DNA from: Rotaria macrura
Taxonomy: Eukaryota > Rotifera > Eurotatoria > Philodinida > Philodinidae
Reading direction: 5' to 3'
Assembly: GCA_900239685.1 (NCBI GenBank)
Contig: OENT01000020.1
Coordinates: 248,001 to 312,000 of the forward strand
DNA: 64,000 bases
The translations under genes were made by a program, and so were the position numbers. Of this stretch, positions 1 through 15,963 are shown piece by piece (positions within the stretch are counted from its first letter, which is position 1; each line of letters begins with the position of its first letter). The notes below the pieces were generated by a model. It did no database searches, had not been told where the DNA came from, and worked only from the letters and a program-made list of their open reading frames with translations.

Positions 1-3000
1 TTGTTGATCGATCATTGAAAACATTGATCCAATTATCATTGATTGCTGTTAATGGTGATAGCGGTGTTGCAGCCGTTGTATTTGATGTTGGTGATGATAA
101 GCCGAATCCACCTGTTGCCGCTGTCATCGTTGTAGTTGATGTTGATGATGTTGAAGAATTATTTGTTGTTGATGGATTTACAAGTAACATTGCATTATCA
201 TGAAAACGTGTAAGAGCATGTGCTGATGATAATAGAAATGCAATGAGTAATTTAGTTGTTAATATAATTGTTCGTGGATGAAGATGTGATTGTAGAAAGA
301 GAAGAAGCCAATCATAGCCAAGATGAGTTAAAAATTCATCAGTTAAACTACAGAAATAAAAAGACAATGAAAAATTAATTTTCAACATGAGACCATAATC
401 TTTCTTCGATGAATTTTACTTTGTTTGCGATCGTTTTTCTTCCGCAACTGTTCGAGCTAACATTTCCAAAAGATAATTACGTAAAAGTATATTTTGTAAA
501 CCAATAGATAAATCATCAACAGCTGAAAAACAAAGTAAAATTAAATTTGAAGTAAAATTAATCATATTGATATAGGACTCACGCCCATTTATATTGACAT
601 TTTTCTCTGATATTGAACTTGACGGAAGTAGATAAACAAGAAATTGACCAAGCCTAAGAACACATGAACAAAAACATAAGATTATATTTTTTCTCGAAAT
701 TCATTTTTGTTTGTTTCAAAATCATTGTTATCAGAAACTAACTTCAAGGAGGAATTTTATTATCGCTCTTATAGCTACGGGTGATGCTTGAATTAAAGAG
801 AGAGAGAGTTGAAAAGAAGCGACAGACAGTCCGCTACAAACAGAGATTAATTTTGCCTAAAAAAATGATTAAAGAATCTAACAAATATTCGTTTGCAATA
901 GATGGACCATTCAGTTATTCCTTAGGTTTCCTATAGAAAAAAAAAGATGCGATGTGTACTCGTAGTATGACTCATACACAAAAGAATCTTTATCGGAACA
1001 AGTCAAGTTCAGTTCTGTGTGTATCAGCAATAAATCTGGTCATCTTTAAAACTTCTTTCAGATATTTAGCAAACGGTCTGTCATAAATATCCCATTGGTC
1101 GATGAAGAAAATACTCATCCAGTTGCGTATGTTGAAATTCGTTCGATGAAAGAAATACATTGCATTGTGAAAACTCATTATTTTTTGAGTTAAGGTCTAA
1201 TGAGATTTTTTTTCCTAAACAAACACTGATTTTCTATAGGGTGTATCTTCATCACAGAACCATTAATTTCATTAATATTAGTTTACAGTTGATGCTCATA
1301 CCATTAATAAGTATATCATAGAGGACAATATTCGGTGTTTACTGTTCAAATAATAATATTCCTGAGAAATTGATTTCAATAAGGCAAGAAATTTTGGTTT
1401 TGTTTAGTTCTTTTTTTCCGTGCAAAAAGTTGCTAAATTACAATGGTCAATGACTTATTATAAAACAATGTCGAATCAAACAGAGCTTTACAAATTCAAT
1501 TTAATTAAAATGAAAAATAATAGTCGCTGAAAACTACCGAAAAAGATTCGTTTTGTAGGGTTCCTTCTCTACTATTTCGATGAGAATTTCATCATATACT
1601 TACTTAAATATGTCATTTATATTTTTATATGTTACAAGTAATACACGAATGAGACTTATAATAATTAAACGTGTTGATTCATGTAATGAACCATCTTTGA
1701 GTAAGTGTAATAAACGTGACATTAAATTAATTTTTTGTGCTAGTTTTTGATTCATCATTAGATTTTGCGTATCACTAATAAGAGAAAACAAAAAAAAACA
1801 TTCATTTTCATTACGAACTATGAACATAATATTGGATTGTTTTTAACCTTGTTAAAAATACATCCAGTAAATGATCAAATAGAGATTTTTGTATATCAAC
1901 ACTAGCACCTTTCCAAATCTAAGAATGAAAATAAATTCGATACGATCAGTTTTCAGAATCTTTAAAAACCACATATGAAAATGTTTTTACTTCGAATTCA
2001 CATAGAATATGTTCAAAAGCTGCTGGATTTGTGATCGCTGTAGATTCACGTATCGTATCTATTGTACCAACAAGTGTACATGTTAAATGTAAGATATGAC
2101 TATTGATCAAATGACGCTTTTTCAGAAATAGAAAGCCAAGAATCTAAATGAAAATATGTGTGAACAATACGAAAACTAAGTAAAATAATGTCTACTTGAT
2201 ATGCCCTTGTTCGTAATAATTCATTTTGAATTTGTTTATTGGACTTAAGTATACAAACGAATGCTTTCACAGATGCATAAAATGATTCGATATCATTTGA
2301 CATTGCAATTAGACCAAGCATGACATTAGAACCACCAATGTATTCAATAGTTTTTGATACAGAATTTGGAACAAATATCCGAACACCTAGAGAAAAAAAA
2401 ACACATGCTTAATATTGTCAGTGTACGGGATCAATTTATTCCTATCGACGGAAATCAAATATAGTAGACATTCAAAATAGATTCCACTATCTACAGAAAA
2501 ATAATCTCATATCTATCAAATACATCTCGATTCAGTACGTTAGAGTAGCTGATAAAGCACTATCACGATTTTTATTTCTATTAGATTGATCTGTTTTTTC
2601 CGAAATTCCAAGATTTTCCTACAAAACATTTTAGATAAGCAAAGAAATTTTTCACGGAGATTACACGGTATTGTACTTCATCGTTTTAAAAGGCGAAAAT
2701 TGAAGTGTGCCATAGAATTAAGAGATGATTCTTGACAATATTCAACAAAGAGAAACATGGCAACCTATTGAACGTACCTAAATAACCGATCACTACACCG
2801 CCGATAGTTCGAGCAGGACCACTATATGGTGCTGCAATATTATATAAAATTCGAATAGGTACTGTTGCTTCATTGGTTGGCATATTCAACTAAAACAAAT
2901 ACAAAACATAGATTATTAAGTATAGAAATTAGAAGTGAGAAGTGAGAAGAAAATTTTATTGAATACTTGAGATATTTATATTAAGCATATAATTTTCAAA

Positions 3001-6000
3001 TCATAAGAAGAAAGTGATCAATTACGTCAAGAGTTAAGACATTTATCTCAAGCAACTTCATGATTATTGACAAATAGTCTGATTTAAATACATGTAAGAT
3101 TATCAAATCATAGATGATTTCGATTGCAACTGAACTAACTATGAGTACTGTATAAAAAAATCGAACTAATAGTTAATCAACACTTAAATACTCATTTGTT
3201 TTATTTTGATAACTTGATTATCTCAGACTTAACTGAGCTTTGAATATTCATCGGGTATTTTTCTTTTCTAGAAAATAGATTCTATTGATAATGATTAATT
3301 AGAAGCTTTTCAGATGATTACATTTCACTGTACACACAATCAATAATTCCGAAACTTACAGAAAAAAAAATTTACATGTACAGAAATGTAGATCATTCGA
3401 ATGTTCGAATTCACTCTTTTCGTGACAGATCAACACATAAGATTGAGTTAGTAATAGGCTTTTATTTTGAACTCTTTTACTTGTCACGTAATTCAGATTC
3501 ATAATGGAAAGTTTTCAAAAGAAAAACTAATCATCATCATTGATAATATCTATCTATCGAAAAGATAAATAATTCAAGTATCATCAATTATAAACAGTAC
3601 GCTTCTTCTTTGCCCTACGATGACAATTTAATAATTGTCATTTCGAAAAAAAAAACAATTCATTAATAACACACAAAGAGGTATTAGGACAAGATTTATT
3701 CATAACAGAGAAATAAATATTCTATTTAGATTTTCACTAATCTTATCTGATCTGCATTTATAATTTATGTTCCATATTCAATGATTAAATTCTACGGGGA
3801 TTCTAGTCAAATGAATACATCATTCGTTTCTTATTATTGTGATTGAATAGACGAAGAAAAAACAATGAATATTACTTGGATTGTAAATGTATACCTGTTT
3901 GGCAATGAGTTTAGCATCGTTTTTATTATAAAGTTTTTTGAAATGTGATAGAGTTGTTTCAAAAAAACTAGCTGGATGTAAACCAAAAACAATCCGGTCT
4001 TCAGGAAATAACGGTGAGAATACATCATTCAATGGATCTATAGAAAAGACAAGAAAACAAACATTTATCAAATGTTATTAGTCGATTCATCGAATTGAAA
4101 TTTAATAGAAAAACAAAGCGATTGTCTATACCAATGCAAACTGCTTGAAATGAACCGATATAATTTGGACCAGCAGCATACATAGCGATAATAATTTGTG
4201 ATGTAAGAATATCTTCAATAAGAAAACATGGACCTTGTCGCCATTGTACACTGGAATGAACGCGTTGCACTGGTAATGAACCAATATATGCAAATGTTGA
4301 TATACTACTGCCAGGTGGAACAGTCATATTGTTGATATAATGAAGCTAAAAGTCATAAAACGAATAATTATGATGAAAATTATTTGTACAAGAATAATAT
4401 GGATCGAACATTTCCAATGAGACTTCGTAGTTTTCTATTCTTTCATTCTGAACATACGAGACAACTATTTGCATTAGACTATTATCTCTCGTTTGATTGA
4501 AACAAGTTGTAATTGTTTTACTGAAACCTCGAAGGATATGTTAGAATATTCTTAATACTTTAACAGAAAATAATTGATCATCGATCAACAGATTTTTATT
4601 GCTTACAATCGATCACAAATCATAGGTGTGTTGTAGAAAATGAGTTTAGTTTGAACGTTTCATACATCGATAAATGAATATTGTTACAAATCATTCTAAA
4701 ATTCATTAGATCGATCCAGAGGATCAAGTTCGAGTCGGCATAGCATCTGTTAGCTTTTTTTTAGTTTTAGCTAAAAAATTCAGTAGAACATTTCCAAGTC
4801 GGTAGCTGAAGTACATCGGTATAAGGCATCTCAACGTTTCTGTAGGCTTATCAAAAACGAAAAATTACAATTTCTCAAGGAAAAGCATCTTGCTCAATAA
4901 ATTTTGATTCTTGAAATGTATATTCTAATCGATAGATTACTTATGATGACGTTATGTCTTTGAAAAACACATCAAAGCATCTCAAACAATTAGTTGATTA
5001 ATGATTACGGTCTATCACAAGAATTTTTCTTGAATATTAAAAAGATTCATTGAATTGTGATTTCACAAGGTGTGCAATCGACATCCTATGCATGAACCGA
5101 GCTTCCAATGGAAAATCTTTTCGACAGAAAACATATACGAGTCGTTTGTTTAGAGTATTTTTTATGCAGATGATGTTGATGCAAACATATTCAAAGCTAC
5201 TTTTTTTTGTAAAATTGACATGTTCCTCGCAAGCTGTCACATTACTTTAAACATGAAAGATAAAACAATGACAAAAGTTCAATTACTTTTTGTACAGCAA
5301 TTTGTTTTCCATTGATATATAATGTAACAGCACTGTTCTTAAGCATTCCTTTCGCCCAAACAAGAGTTATATGTATCCATCGTTGTTCAATCATAATATC
5401 GGAACATACGAATTTAACCAGACCATCCGTTTTAATATCATCGATGCATGTTGAATCATTGTGGCAATCTTCAAAAATAAAATAAAATATTATTATTTTA
5501 TGTCATAATAAGATAAATATATATATATATATTTCCTTACCTTGAAATGGATGTTCTTGCGTCGATACTAATAATGATTTATCTTTCGGATGTATATAGA
5601 CTTGTAAAACGAATCGATAATCTTCACGATTGAATGTATGTCGAATGATAGATAAAAGTCGTATCGGATGTACATTTTCTTTTATTGGACCGAATTTTTC
5701 AACATAGAACCATGTTGAATAGGTCATTCCATACTGTGGTGGAAATGGTCGTTCACCACCGTTTGTTAATGTCATACCACCTTGAAAAATAATTTCATTT
5801 GTCATTGTAACCATACCAAAATTACCAACAACATTATTGGATGGTGTTACAGATTGAGGACTTAAACATGGTAATAATAATGCACCAAAACCTTCAATGC
5901 CCATATTAAACTCAACAAATGATGGTGTTACGATTGATGAAACATTTGTTAATGTGCCCATTGGAGAATTCGGCGATACTACTACTTGTGCTTCACGACG

Positions 6001-9000
6001 TATTTCACGTAATGTTGTCATTGAAACAAGACATTTTATTCGATTTAATGGTACAAATGATTTACTGGTTAAATTCATTTCTTTTGAATGAGTCATCAGC
6101 AGTGTTGGACTAACGATTGAATCGATACCCATTCGAAGAAATTGTCTTTAAAAAGAAAAAAATGAATATCTTTTGATTTCAAAAGCGTAAATCATTAGAT
6201 ACACTAAGATCTAGAAGAAATTCTAATCTATCTGTTTTGATTTTTAATTGAAATTAACCTTTCTTATTTTTTCATACGCATATGTCATTCAAAATTTAAA
6301 AAGAGAAAAACTTGTTTCATGATTGTATGTGTACGTAAACACAAGAATTTTTCAAAATCAGTCACATTTAAATATGTCTCATAAGTAGAATGCACACTAT
6401 CGTATCACCTAGCTGCTATGAACTCTAACGAAAAGTTCATGTTCTCTATGTTGAATACTAAGTATATTATAGCTATCACGCTCTAGTTGATTTTTGCTGT
6501 TAATGTTTTATTTTGAGGCAACAGTTGAAGGTTACATAGAAATTGCAATATGTACATTCCCTCTCGTTTTCTTTAATATACCAAAGTCTTGTCGTTATTT
6601 ATCATGTCTATCGATTCGACTTTTGGATTTTAATACATGCAACTACAATAACACTCTGGCCTACAAATGTTGATGAATAAATTTTCTTGGTTTCAGTTTA
6701 AAGCAGGCTGCCTCTAGCTGAATCTATTCATATTCTATCTATAGATCATTCTTCCATCGTTTTACTTGTTATTTAATATTTTTACAGTATTATTTTGAAT
6801 TATCATTCTCATATTATATTCCAATGCTAGGACTTTATCATATAGCTTGTGTACAGGTATAGATAGTTTAGTTTTAAAATTTAATTGGAATAAACTATTT
6901 TTTCAGTTTGAACATGCAGTTCTTCATATGAGAGATGAAAAAAACGCAAGATACGATCCAACCTTGAGTATTCTCGGAGGGTAGCGAATAAGTAGCTTAC
7001 ACATTCATAATCTACTTATACATTTACAAAGACTGTGATCGAGTTTGATTTAAGATAAAATGCGAACTCAAATCGGCAGTTATCTATTTTTCGTTGTAGA
7101 CTTGATATAATCTGATCTGTTCGATTCTTCATTGTGTAAACAAAACTTAAAAGCTCTAATTTTCTATTGAAACGTCAAACAAATCATAATTCTAAGATTG
7201 GTAACTGTTTTATGAATCGATCAATAGAAAGTCAATCTCGTTGAGTCATAATTTTGTTTTCTCTAAGTGCACGTTAAAGTCAATCGTACAAATTTGTATT
7301 CTCCTGTTTTACCTCAGTGTTCGTACTGGTAAAATGAATGTGGCTAATCGTTCAAAAATGTATTCAACTGATGTATGTAAATGATGATTTTCATTTTTTA
7401 ATGCAGCTTCACATATATATAAGACATGTTGAGAAAAACCATATGTAGCCATGATTTGTAAATTACGATCATATTTAAGTAAATTTTTTAATGTTAACAT
7501 TAAGAAGAATTGTAAACGATTTGAATACTAACATGAAAAAAAATTTTAAAATCAAATATACGATTGATGTTCTTTTTTTCTACCTGTTCATGCATCATAT
7601 GCGGTATGCAAGAAATAATCTGTAGAAAACAGACGATAGCACCAGGATATACAATGATAGGTTCTTCCATGTAAGATGGAAATGTAAATGTGGCCGACGC
7701 TCGTGTTGTTGTCGATAGACCCATCGCACTCGTTCGAAATATTGGACTTGGTGGTGGTTCATCATTACTATCCATGGATGATGCATGTTTGTAGTGTTCA
7801 TTTTTCGAATTTGGATTTACTAGTGATCTTCATAGATAGGGAAAAAAAAGTATAGAAGTTAAAATTCAATCGCACATTCGACAGATAATTCACTAGAATG
7901 CACTGTTTTGTGTAAAGTTCTAAGAAAAAACGTGCATCTAGAGTAATGCCATTCCCCACGATTAGTGTTTATTGATTTTTTTTAAATTTTTTAAAAATTC
8001 ATCTCGCATGCGCTTACTGATAAATTTTGTCAATCGTAAAATCGTCAGCAAAATTCAAATAACTGAATAATTATATGCATAAAAATGAATGACATTTGCT
8101 AAGAACTTACTTATCAATACAATCAAGTGCAATATCATGAAAACATCTTGCTATATGACAAGCATTGATGAGTTCGAATGGTAGATCACTTGTTGAAACA
8201 ATACGTTCATCAAGTGAATAAAATAGTTGTTCGAACATTTCATAACTTTGCTTCGATACATAGTCGAATTTCGATGATAATGCTGATGCCATGCTTTCCG
8301 TAAGACGATTTTCGTTTGTAAAACAACCAAGCAATTTAATAGCGTCAGATAAACTTTGCCAACGAACCTACGAAAAAAAAAATATTCAACGTAACAATTC
8401 AATTTAAAAAACAGCTAGTTTTGAATGAATACTTATAAAGAATCAGGATTCATGTTTTCTTTGTATTTTCTAGAAAAATGATGATCTTCATATCTTATCA
8501 TCGCCTTCTGCTTCCTGCATGATTTTTAAACAATCAATAATTTATTTTCCCTTAGTGTTCTTATCTTCTTACCAGATATTTCATATAGTCAATTGTCAAC
8601 CAATTTTAATGACAAAGATGTTCTAGGAGACAATAAAATTCAAAAGCGCAACACTGTATCTGCTATGATTCTAGTTTCATCTATGGTCTTGAATCAGTAA
8701 CATGAACCATCGTTGTTCTAGAATTGTCTTATTTTCCATGTAAGATTTTTGGCTACTTGGAATTTTCATAGAATTAATTATCTTTATAAAAACATCTTAT
8801 GATGTTCGTTTCAATGATTTTTTCTCGACATCAAAACACAAACGTGTTGAGTCTACGGTGATCGACATACAAGGTACATGGTTTTAATAATAGAAAATAG
8901 TTGATTTCGTAATCGTATTAGAACTGCTGAGTCTATATTGTAATGAACACATGTAAACCAATATAACAAAATCTCAGAAATTGAATACTCATTTATCATG

Positions 9001-12000
9001 AATAATAACGGCTTATTTAACTTGTGCAACCATCTATCAATGCCCGAGGGAATTCATTCTTCAAAACAACAGTTGATAATCATCAGGCTTTTAGCTTCAT
9101 ACAGATAAAATAACTAGATTATGCCATGAAAAACAAATCCTAACACGAAATTTTATTGCTCTTTTATTCTAACATAATAAGTTATTTTTGAAACATTTTC
9201 AATTATTCAACTCATTTAACTACATTAAAATTTAATCAAACTAATAGCATAATCGGCATCTGCGTAACCTATTCCCCATGGTTAACTCAGTACTGTTACT
9301 CCACTGGATTAGTATCCGGTAAGTGAAAGGTTAATTAAGCGATGTGCTAGACTATAATTCTTTCATGTCAAAATTATTTTTGCTGTTTTTCCTTGATAAA
9401 ATAAACAAATCAAACGCCTCTATTTATCATTGATATTTATCTGCACATCAGGAATCAAATAACTAATTGGATGATTTTCTATAAATTAATAAACATCGGT
9501 TTAAAAAACGAATCATTGAAATACATTTTAGACAAAGCAACTATTCACATTATAGCGTTTTTCAACGAATTCAAACAGATTCAGCAATAATAGTTGATGG
9601 ACGAATGAATTAACATTCGCCTTTTGATGTACATACCTCGTTTTCAAATAGACGAGCATTCCCGGGTTCAAAACGCATTGCTACCGTTAATGTGTTCAGT
9701 ATAAGACGAATAATAGATAGAATTTCATGACGAGATACTGAATTTGAAACAAAGAAAAAATAAATAGATCCACAATCATCATCATCTAATGTGAACTTTT
9801 CGCAAGATGTATTATCTACCTGTTATCCATGGCTGTTTAGGTGGTACAGACAGACATCCTTCCATTGATATTAATAATGAAACAATATAGACAAAACCAC
9901 CAACTTTTCGAAAGACAGTCCTTGTTCGATGACTTTCACGTAGTATATAAAGAAAACCCTTAATAAAATGATTGAAATGAATCCTATTTCATTGAACAAT
10001 AAATATTACTTTAAGAATAACTGATTTCATTTCTAATTCTTCTAATTTTGCTGTATGTATAAGTCCTAATAATGTTCCTGTATCATCTTCACCTCCAGTA
10101 CATAAAACAAGATGTAATACGACAGTTAATGCTGCTACTCGACATAATCGATATGGTATGATATTATGTGCGAGTCTTGCACCGCCATGTTCTCGAAAAA
10201 TTTCTAAATATTTACATTTTTGTTTAAGTAATTCTTACGAATTTAAAATTTATTAAACCGAAAATAGAAAAAACGAAACAAATCAAACAATGATTTACTT
10301 GCATTCTTTTGATTATGTGATAGAAGTAAAGCTAATGCTTCCATAATCATGAAACCTAATTCTTTTTCTTGTTGATCCATATTATCACCTTTATCTATAA
10401 TAGATAAAAATTCATATCAATAAACATAAGTATTGATTTTTAGTTCACCATTAGGATCTTGTATTGATTCTTTAAGTATTGTTGCAAAATGGTGTAATCG
10501 TGCGATAAGTACTTCAATGAAACCCAATTCACGAAGGGCATCTTTTAATACGTTATTAAATTTAAGTATATGTATTAAATATTTCACACAATTTTTATGA
10601 CTCTGTACACAACTGAAAGAAGAAAAAAGAAACCCATAGTTCTATTTGTATGCGACACAAAAAAAAATAACAGAATACATGGATGTATAAAAAATTAATA
10701 ATAGGAATTACGATCATGAATAAATATTCTCAACTAAATCCTATGAAAATCCATGAGGATTCATTGAACTATAATATTAAATTATCAAAGATTTTTTTCT
10801 TGAGATAGCAACGCATAATCTCAACTATAAAATCTCTGGATTTTTACGACTTCAACAAAACTATTCAAGTATTAATAATAATTTTTATTTTCATTGTTTG
10901 TCTATTCTCTAGTTTTCGAAAAACTTACTCATGTGATTTAAGCATGATAGATAAATTGACAAGTTCTCTATGTGGTATATATTTAAGTTGAAATACAATA
11001 AATTCCAGAAGATCATATATTTTCAATTGTACGTCGTTCGATTTATTATAAAGTACTTCGGTGATTGGCGAGAGATTTTCACCGCAAAGAAAATAATTTG
11101 CATTATCGGCTAGTATAATACTACTTATTGTATCGAATGCTATATTGACAAGAAATGGATGAGTCGACTAAGAACAGAAAAAGAAAATAGGAAATAATAA
11201 TACGTTAATAATTGAATGACGAACTTGTTGAAAAATAGATTGAAGAATTGTAAATGCGGATGTATTACGAACAATGAAACCTAATTGAATTTTATAGATT
11301 TAATGGTCGAAATACAGAACAATATCTACCGGTTTTCTTGGCTTGTGGCATAACAAAATTTGGAATATCAATAATTGTTTCAGGTCGACCAGGTAATTTA
11401 AGCTCATTGTAACCTGAATACGTAAAGTCACCGAGTAATGTAATGAATCGTGCAAAAAATTTTTCCGATTCGTCATTAATCCATTCATTTTCTAGTCTAT
11501 TGAGAAAGAAGAGAAAAATCAAAATTCTATTATTTCTTATTGAATACTATTTTTCAAAGAACAAAAAACCTTATATAAATATATCTATATTTATATATTA
11601 TTTTGCTATTGTGATTAGGCTTTCTTCCCGCTAAATAAAATAGTACGTCCGAGAAAGCTTTCGTAATAGAATTATCAATAAAAAGAGATGGGTTTCATTT
11701 GATTGGTTGCTATGTTTACCTTAGAATAATATCTTTCATATGAACATAGCAATGAGCAAGACGAAAGTCATCCGTAAGATGTGATGATAATGATGCTGAT
11801 TCAATTATTAAACATATTAATGTTTCATAAACACGAGCCATATCGATTAAAGATAAGTCGCATGTTGCTCGACGCAAATTATCAACACATTGAGATAAAC
11901 ATCGAGCACCTAATTACGTTTGAAAGAAAAGTTCGTTTATTTTTTTTTCTTTTTCATCTTGTATGATATTTATATAACAAAGAAAAAATATAAAATAAAA

Positions 12001-12913
12001 GTATGTCACGTACTATGAATGCAATGAATAGCTGATTCTAATGAATGTTTGCCAATTAAAATAAGCATTTCTGATGCTTGTATGCGCCATGGTTTGTTTC
12101 GTTCGGGACAATTGCTTGATATTGCATTGAACAATAATAATAGATCATCACGTCGAGTCAATTCATCGACACACGAATTCGACATTGCAATACGTGATAG
12201 AAGCTATATCATATTGTATATATATATTTTTTTAAATTACATATTGAGAAAAAAAAATGTCTCACTTGAAAAAATATTTGTTGAAGTAAAATACGTTTTT
12301 CTTTCGGTGATATATTATCATTATTTGTCTGTGTTAGTGAAATTTCTGGTAAATCAAAAAATAAATATAAACATTTGACAAATGTACTTGGTAATGATGC
12401 TTGTGCAAATTTATCCATGATAATATTTGGTCCTGTTGACAATAGTTTCAATGAACGTAATAATGACCATCCTGATAAAGCATTCGTTTCATCCGTCATT
12501 TCGAGATATTCAATAATAGCTTGACTTGCAGCACTTGTATTAGGTTCTTTGTCGGCACGCATACGTATTTCGTAAACAAGTAATTTGGCAAGTGTAAATC
12601 CATAATCACATAGTTCAGGAAAACGCTCTTCCCATTCATTATTTGTAAGTACGCTAAGTACTTTAATAACCATTGGTAATGTTGAATATAATCGGTCATT
12701 TTTATCTTGTTGTGTCCATTGTATTTTCGGATGTTGATATTCATAGAAAACTTTTCGAAGATGTGTCAACGTAAGGAGGATATCTTGTGATGATGAACTG
12801 TTACTTTGATGACTTGATACTACACCTTCCGTTGACACGCTTGTTGTTGCTGATGATGATGGTGATGTGCTACCATCCCGTTTTGTCATTAATGTTTTAA
12901 GGAATTTATTCAT
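1..12913 (-). CDS. WDFY3: WDFY3/ALFY homologue, N-terminal part (partial gene, 26 exons seen)
   Basis: Homologue of WDFY3 (ALFY), a very large BEACH-WD40-FYVE scaffold that links ubiquitinated aggregates to autophagosome membranes. Only the N-terminal armadillo-like and concanavalin-like part is here; the gene leaves the window at base 1. Start ATG is at 12913. Exons read on minus: 12266-12913, 12014-12203, 11720-11909, 11330-11496, 11225-11280, 10929-11167, 10449-10612, 10299-10394, 10010-10203, 9820-9958, 9637-9737, 8111-8367, 7584-7827, 7313-7527, 5541-6145, 5287-5468, 4132-4345, 3895-4037, 2778-2889, 2196-2386, 1991-2143, 1848-1918, 1604-1773, 583-653, 420-522, 1-347. Motifs matching human WDFY3 as I remember it: PSTFVKCLYLFFDLPEI (exon 1), ILADNANYF, IFREHGGAR, RIKCLVSMTT, PSFVEFNMGIEGFG, KGMLKNS, GPNYIGSFQAVC, ARTIGGVVIGYLG, LINSHILHLT. 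The order agrees throughout. Exon 1 has a Ser-rich insert, and the last exon has a Thr/Ser-rich insert (about 1-200) absent from the human protein. Five introns are about 0.9-1.3 kb; most others are about 50-100 bp. Confidence 0.93.
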
Positions 12914-15900
12914 TGTTAATATTTGTAATCATTATCGTGTATTGTCTTTTTATTTATCGTCGAAAAGATCTGTATTAATTAACGGAGAGTAAATATGAAA
13001 AAAGATAAAAAACAGATTTCGTCCGAATATATTTAGTAAAAAATATCAATTAAGCATCTAAAGAGACATGATGAATATAGTATGTTCTATTTTTCTAGAC
13101 GATAGTATTGAGCGAGCCCGTCAGCGTCGAACGAATGGTACCGCTCGCTCATGCATTTTGATTAAAGCAGAAGACGAAGAAGAAGAAGAAGAAGGGAAAC
13201 CATGATTTTTTTATTCGATGAGTTTACTATTCCAACAGGACGCAACAACATAAGATGTCTCTGCTTGACAGATGTTTAGTCAATTATACTAATAATACAG
13301 GATAAGAAACTTCTCTGGAGATACGTTAGTTAGAAAGTTAGTTTTCTGTAATATCAGATCGACAAGAACAATTATTTTCTTAAAGGAAAATGATTTAATT
13401 GAAAATTTATAATCGATCCGATGTTGTCCTTTTAATAATTGTTTCATTAGAAAAAAAAATACAACAAGCAAAGATACTAGAAAAACTAAGTTTCATATTT
13501 ATTTAGTCAAAGAATCATTTTTTTCCGTTCATAATTATGTTGATATAAAAAAAACGGCAGCACAGTTTTCTAGCAACAACAAAAAAATCTTTTCAATCGC
13601 ATCATGATGTAAACATATAGTAAGTTTAAAAGGTCACACGACACATTGTATCGTAGTTTAAAAAAGAACAACTTGGTCATACCCATTAATTTATATATAG
13701 TAATCAATCAAATGAATTAAAATTTCTTATCGAAATTTGATAAAAAAATGAATTTATCTTTTGATTTAAAACAATGAAACATCAAAGATACTGTATATTA
13801 AGTACTGTAAATTTACTGGCTGGAAAAATTAATTTCTATTAGATTCTTCTGTTAATTCTATAGATTAAGCAATTGTCGTCTTAAAATGTAATCTTATTTT
13901 TCTCGTTTGTGCTTTAAGTTCATTACAGTTTGCTTCACTTACGTAACTATTACGTATCATTTTATAAGTCATTCAAATTTATGTTGCCCATGATGCATAT
14001 ATCTGTGACGTCATATATGTGCTTTAAATCAAGATCTATGATCAACGAATCTACATCGTTTTCAATCACAAGTTTAGTATACAGTAACTATCTTACACAA
14101 ATTTGACATTCCAATGTTTGCACGAATTATTTAATAATTTCAAATACTTGACTGCTAGTATGTATCACAGACTAATTCAATAACACTTGTAGAAACAGCT
14201 GTCTACACTGTTATATGCTCTAATCAATTTATTAATAAATTGCTAATTTATATAAAAATATGTTTCGTAATATTTTCAAATCTTTCATCGTACTTGAACA
14301 CATATCTGAGAATCTTTGATTTACTCAAAGAATACATTTTAGTTGATATAGATATTAGTTCTAATCTACTAACTACACATTGATGATGTTATAGATTGAA
14401 ACCGGAGCGTCTAGTTTTTGCAATTTTAAATCGATCAAAGCTTGTTTCTGTCACATATGTATATACATATAATTATATATATATGTAAGTTATATACGGA
14501 TTTAGACAATTATTCACACAAACAGTGCATATTTCTTCGTTTGCCAATAGATCTAAATTTCAAAGTCATGAAGCTACTTGATCATAAACAGCATAAATAA
14601 ATATATTATTTAGACAAATTAATTATTCATGAATATAGATGAATATTAAATATAGAAATGATTTATGAAAATTATTTTTTTCTTGTTTACATGATAAGAC
14701 CCAACATTATCTCTGTGAAATCAAACAAACTCAATCGAAGAGAAAATTTGATTGTGTGAGAAGATTAATATTGAAAGTAAATACTTGTTATTAGTTTTTA
14801 ATCATCTTGATACATAAATATATTACTAGAATCGATATCTTTTGTTTTTATCTGTTACCATTAGAAGAAAAAAACTCAATTTTTATTTCATCTTATCCTA
14901 TGATAAAGGCAAAATATTTATGTTCAGTTGAAAATGTATCATTAAACACTAATGGTTATCACTGTTAGTTGAACTGTTCTTGTTCACAAGCTTGAAATTG
15001 AAAGCTTGAAACAAATAATGCATAATATTAAATATTATTCTGATATGTATATTTTATGTAACACAGAATTTATTGATTTAATCATAAAGTTTCAGATACA
15101 TGTTTCATTTTTTATTTCAGAGCTTTTTTATCGTATTGTAGAAGAATATTAATCGATTATAGGCGAGTCACTTTCATTCTTTTTTATCATTTTATCTACC
15201 TTTTGTTAATGAATCGTGTCCTACAAAAATCAAGCGTTCAATGAAAATCTCGTATCCACTTACAATGCAGGTTAAAACTTACCTTTCTGTTTAAATATCA
15301 GTAGATTCATCTAAAACGAACAGTTTTGCCCATTTGTCATTGCTATCTTACGCTCTATTGCATTCTTATTACCTTCAACATACGCATATTCATTTTAACA
15401 CAAAACAGGTATGTACATGAACATGCGGTTGTTCTTCATCTATACTCCTCTTTACGCTTTCGTTTTTTACGAAACATAAGGTAACCTTCCTCTCTCACAC
15501 AGACCACGACATTTATCATTCAATTTCAAAACTAGTGTCACACGACGTTCAAGTAACCAATGATCATAATCAACAACTAAATTCAGCATAGAAAGACACA
15601 GAGCGAAACAAGCGTGCTACTGACCGTTACACCAGTGAGTAGGACAGACAAAACGAAAAGCACTGTTACATATAACAACGACTGAGTCGTGTTTCAAATT
15701 GGTCACCTTATTGAACAAATCAAACGACAATCGAAATGGGTAATCGGGTAAGACTGATAAAAAACAATACTATTCCCTTTATACATCTTGTTTATCTGTC
15801 CTTGAGTATAATGAATGTCATTGAGATGGAAGGAGACACAAAACTATAATCATACAGTACTGGAAACATACATCTATGTAATAAAAAGATAGAAAAAACT

Positions 15901-15963
15901 AAGCCGCTGTTTGTTCTTTTCCACTATGTAGATGTCTATCATCAAAATAAAAATAACTAAAAT
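12914..15963. other. Intergenic region between WDFY3 5' end and BRM 3' end
   Basis: About 3 kb of AT-rich sequence with no convincing coding exon on either strand. It must contain the promoter of the minus-strand WDFY3 gene near 12914-13200. There is a short GAA-type purine microsatellite at about 13163-13196. The 3' flank of the BRM gene begins at 15963 going leftward. Confidence 0.6.

Noticed and set aside
15736-15753. Plus-strand ATGGGTAATCGG followed by a GTAAGA donor, resembling a myristoylated first exon (MGNR)
   Set aside because: No downstream plus-strand exon was found; the following sequence is the antisense of the BRM gene. Too short to support.
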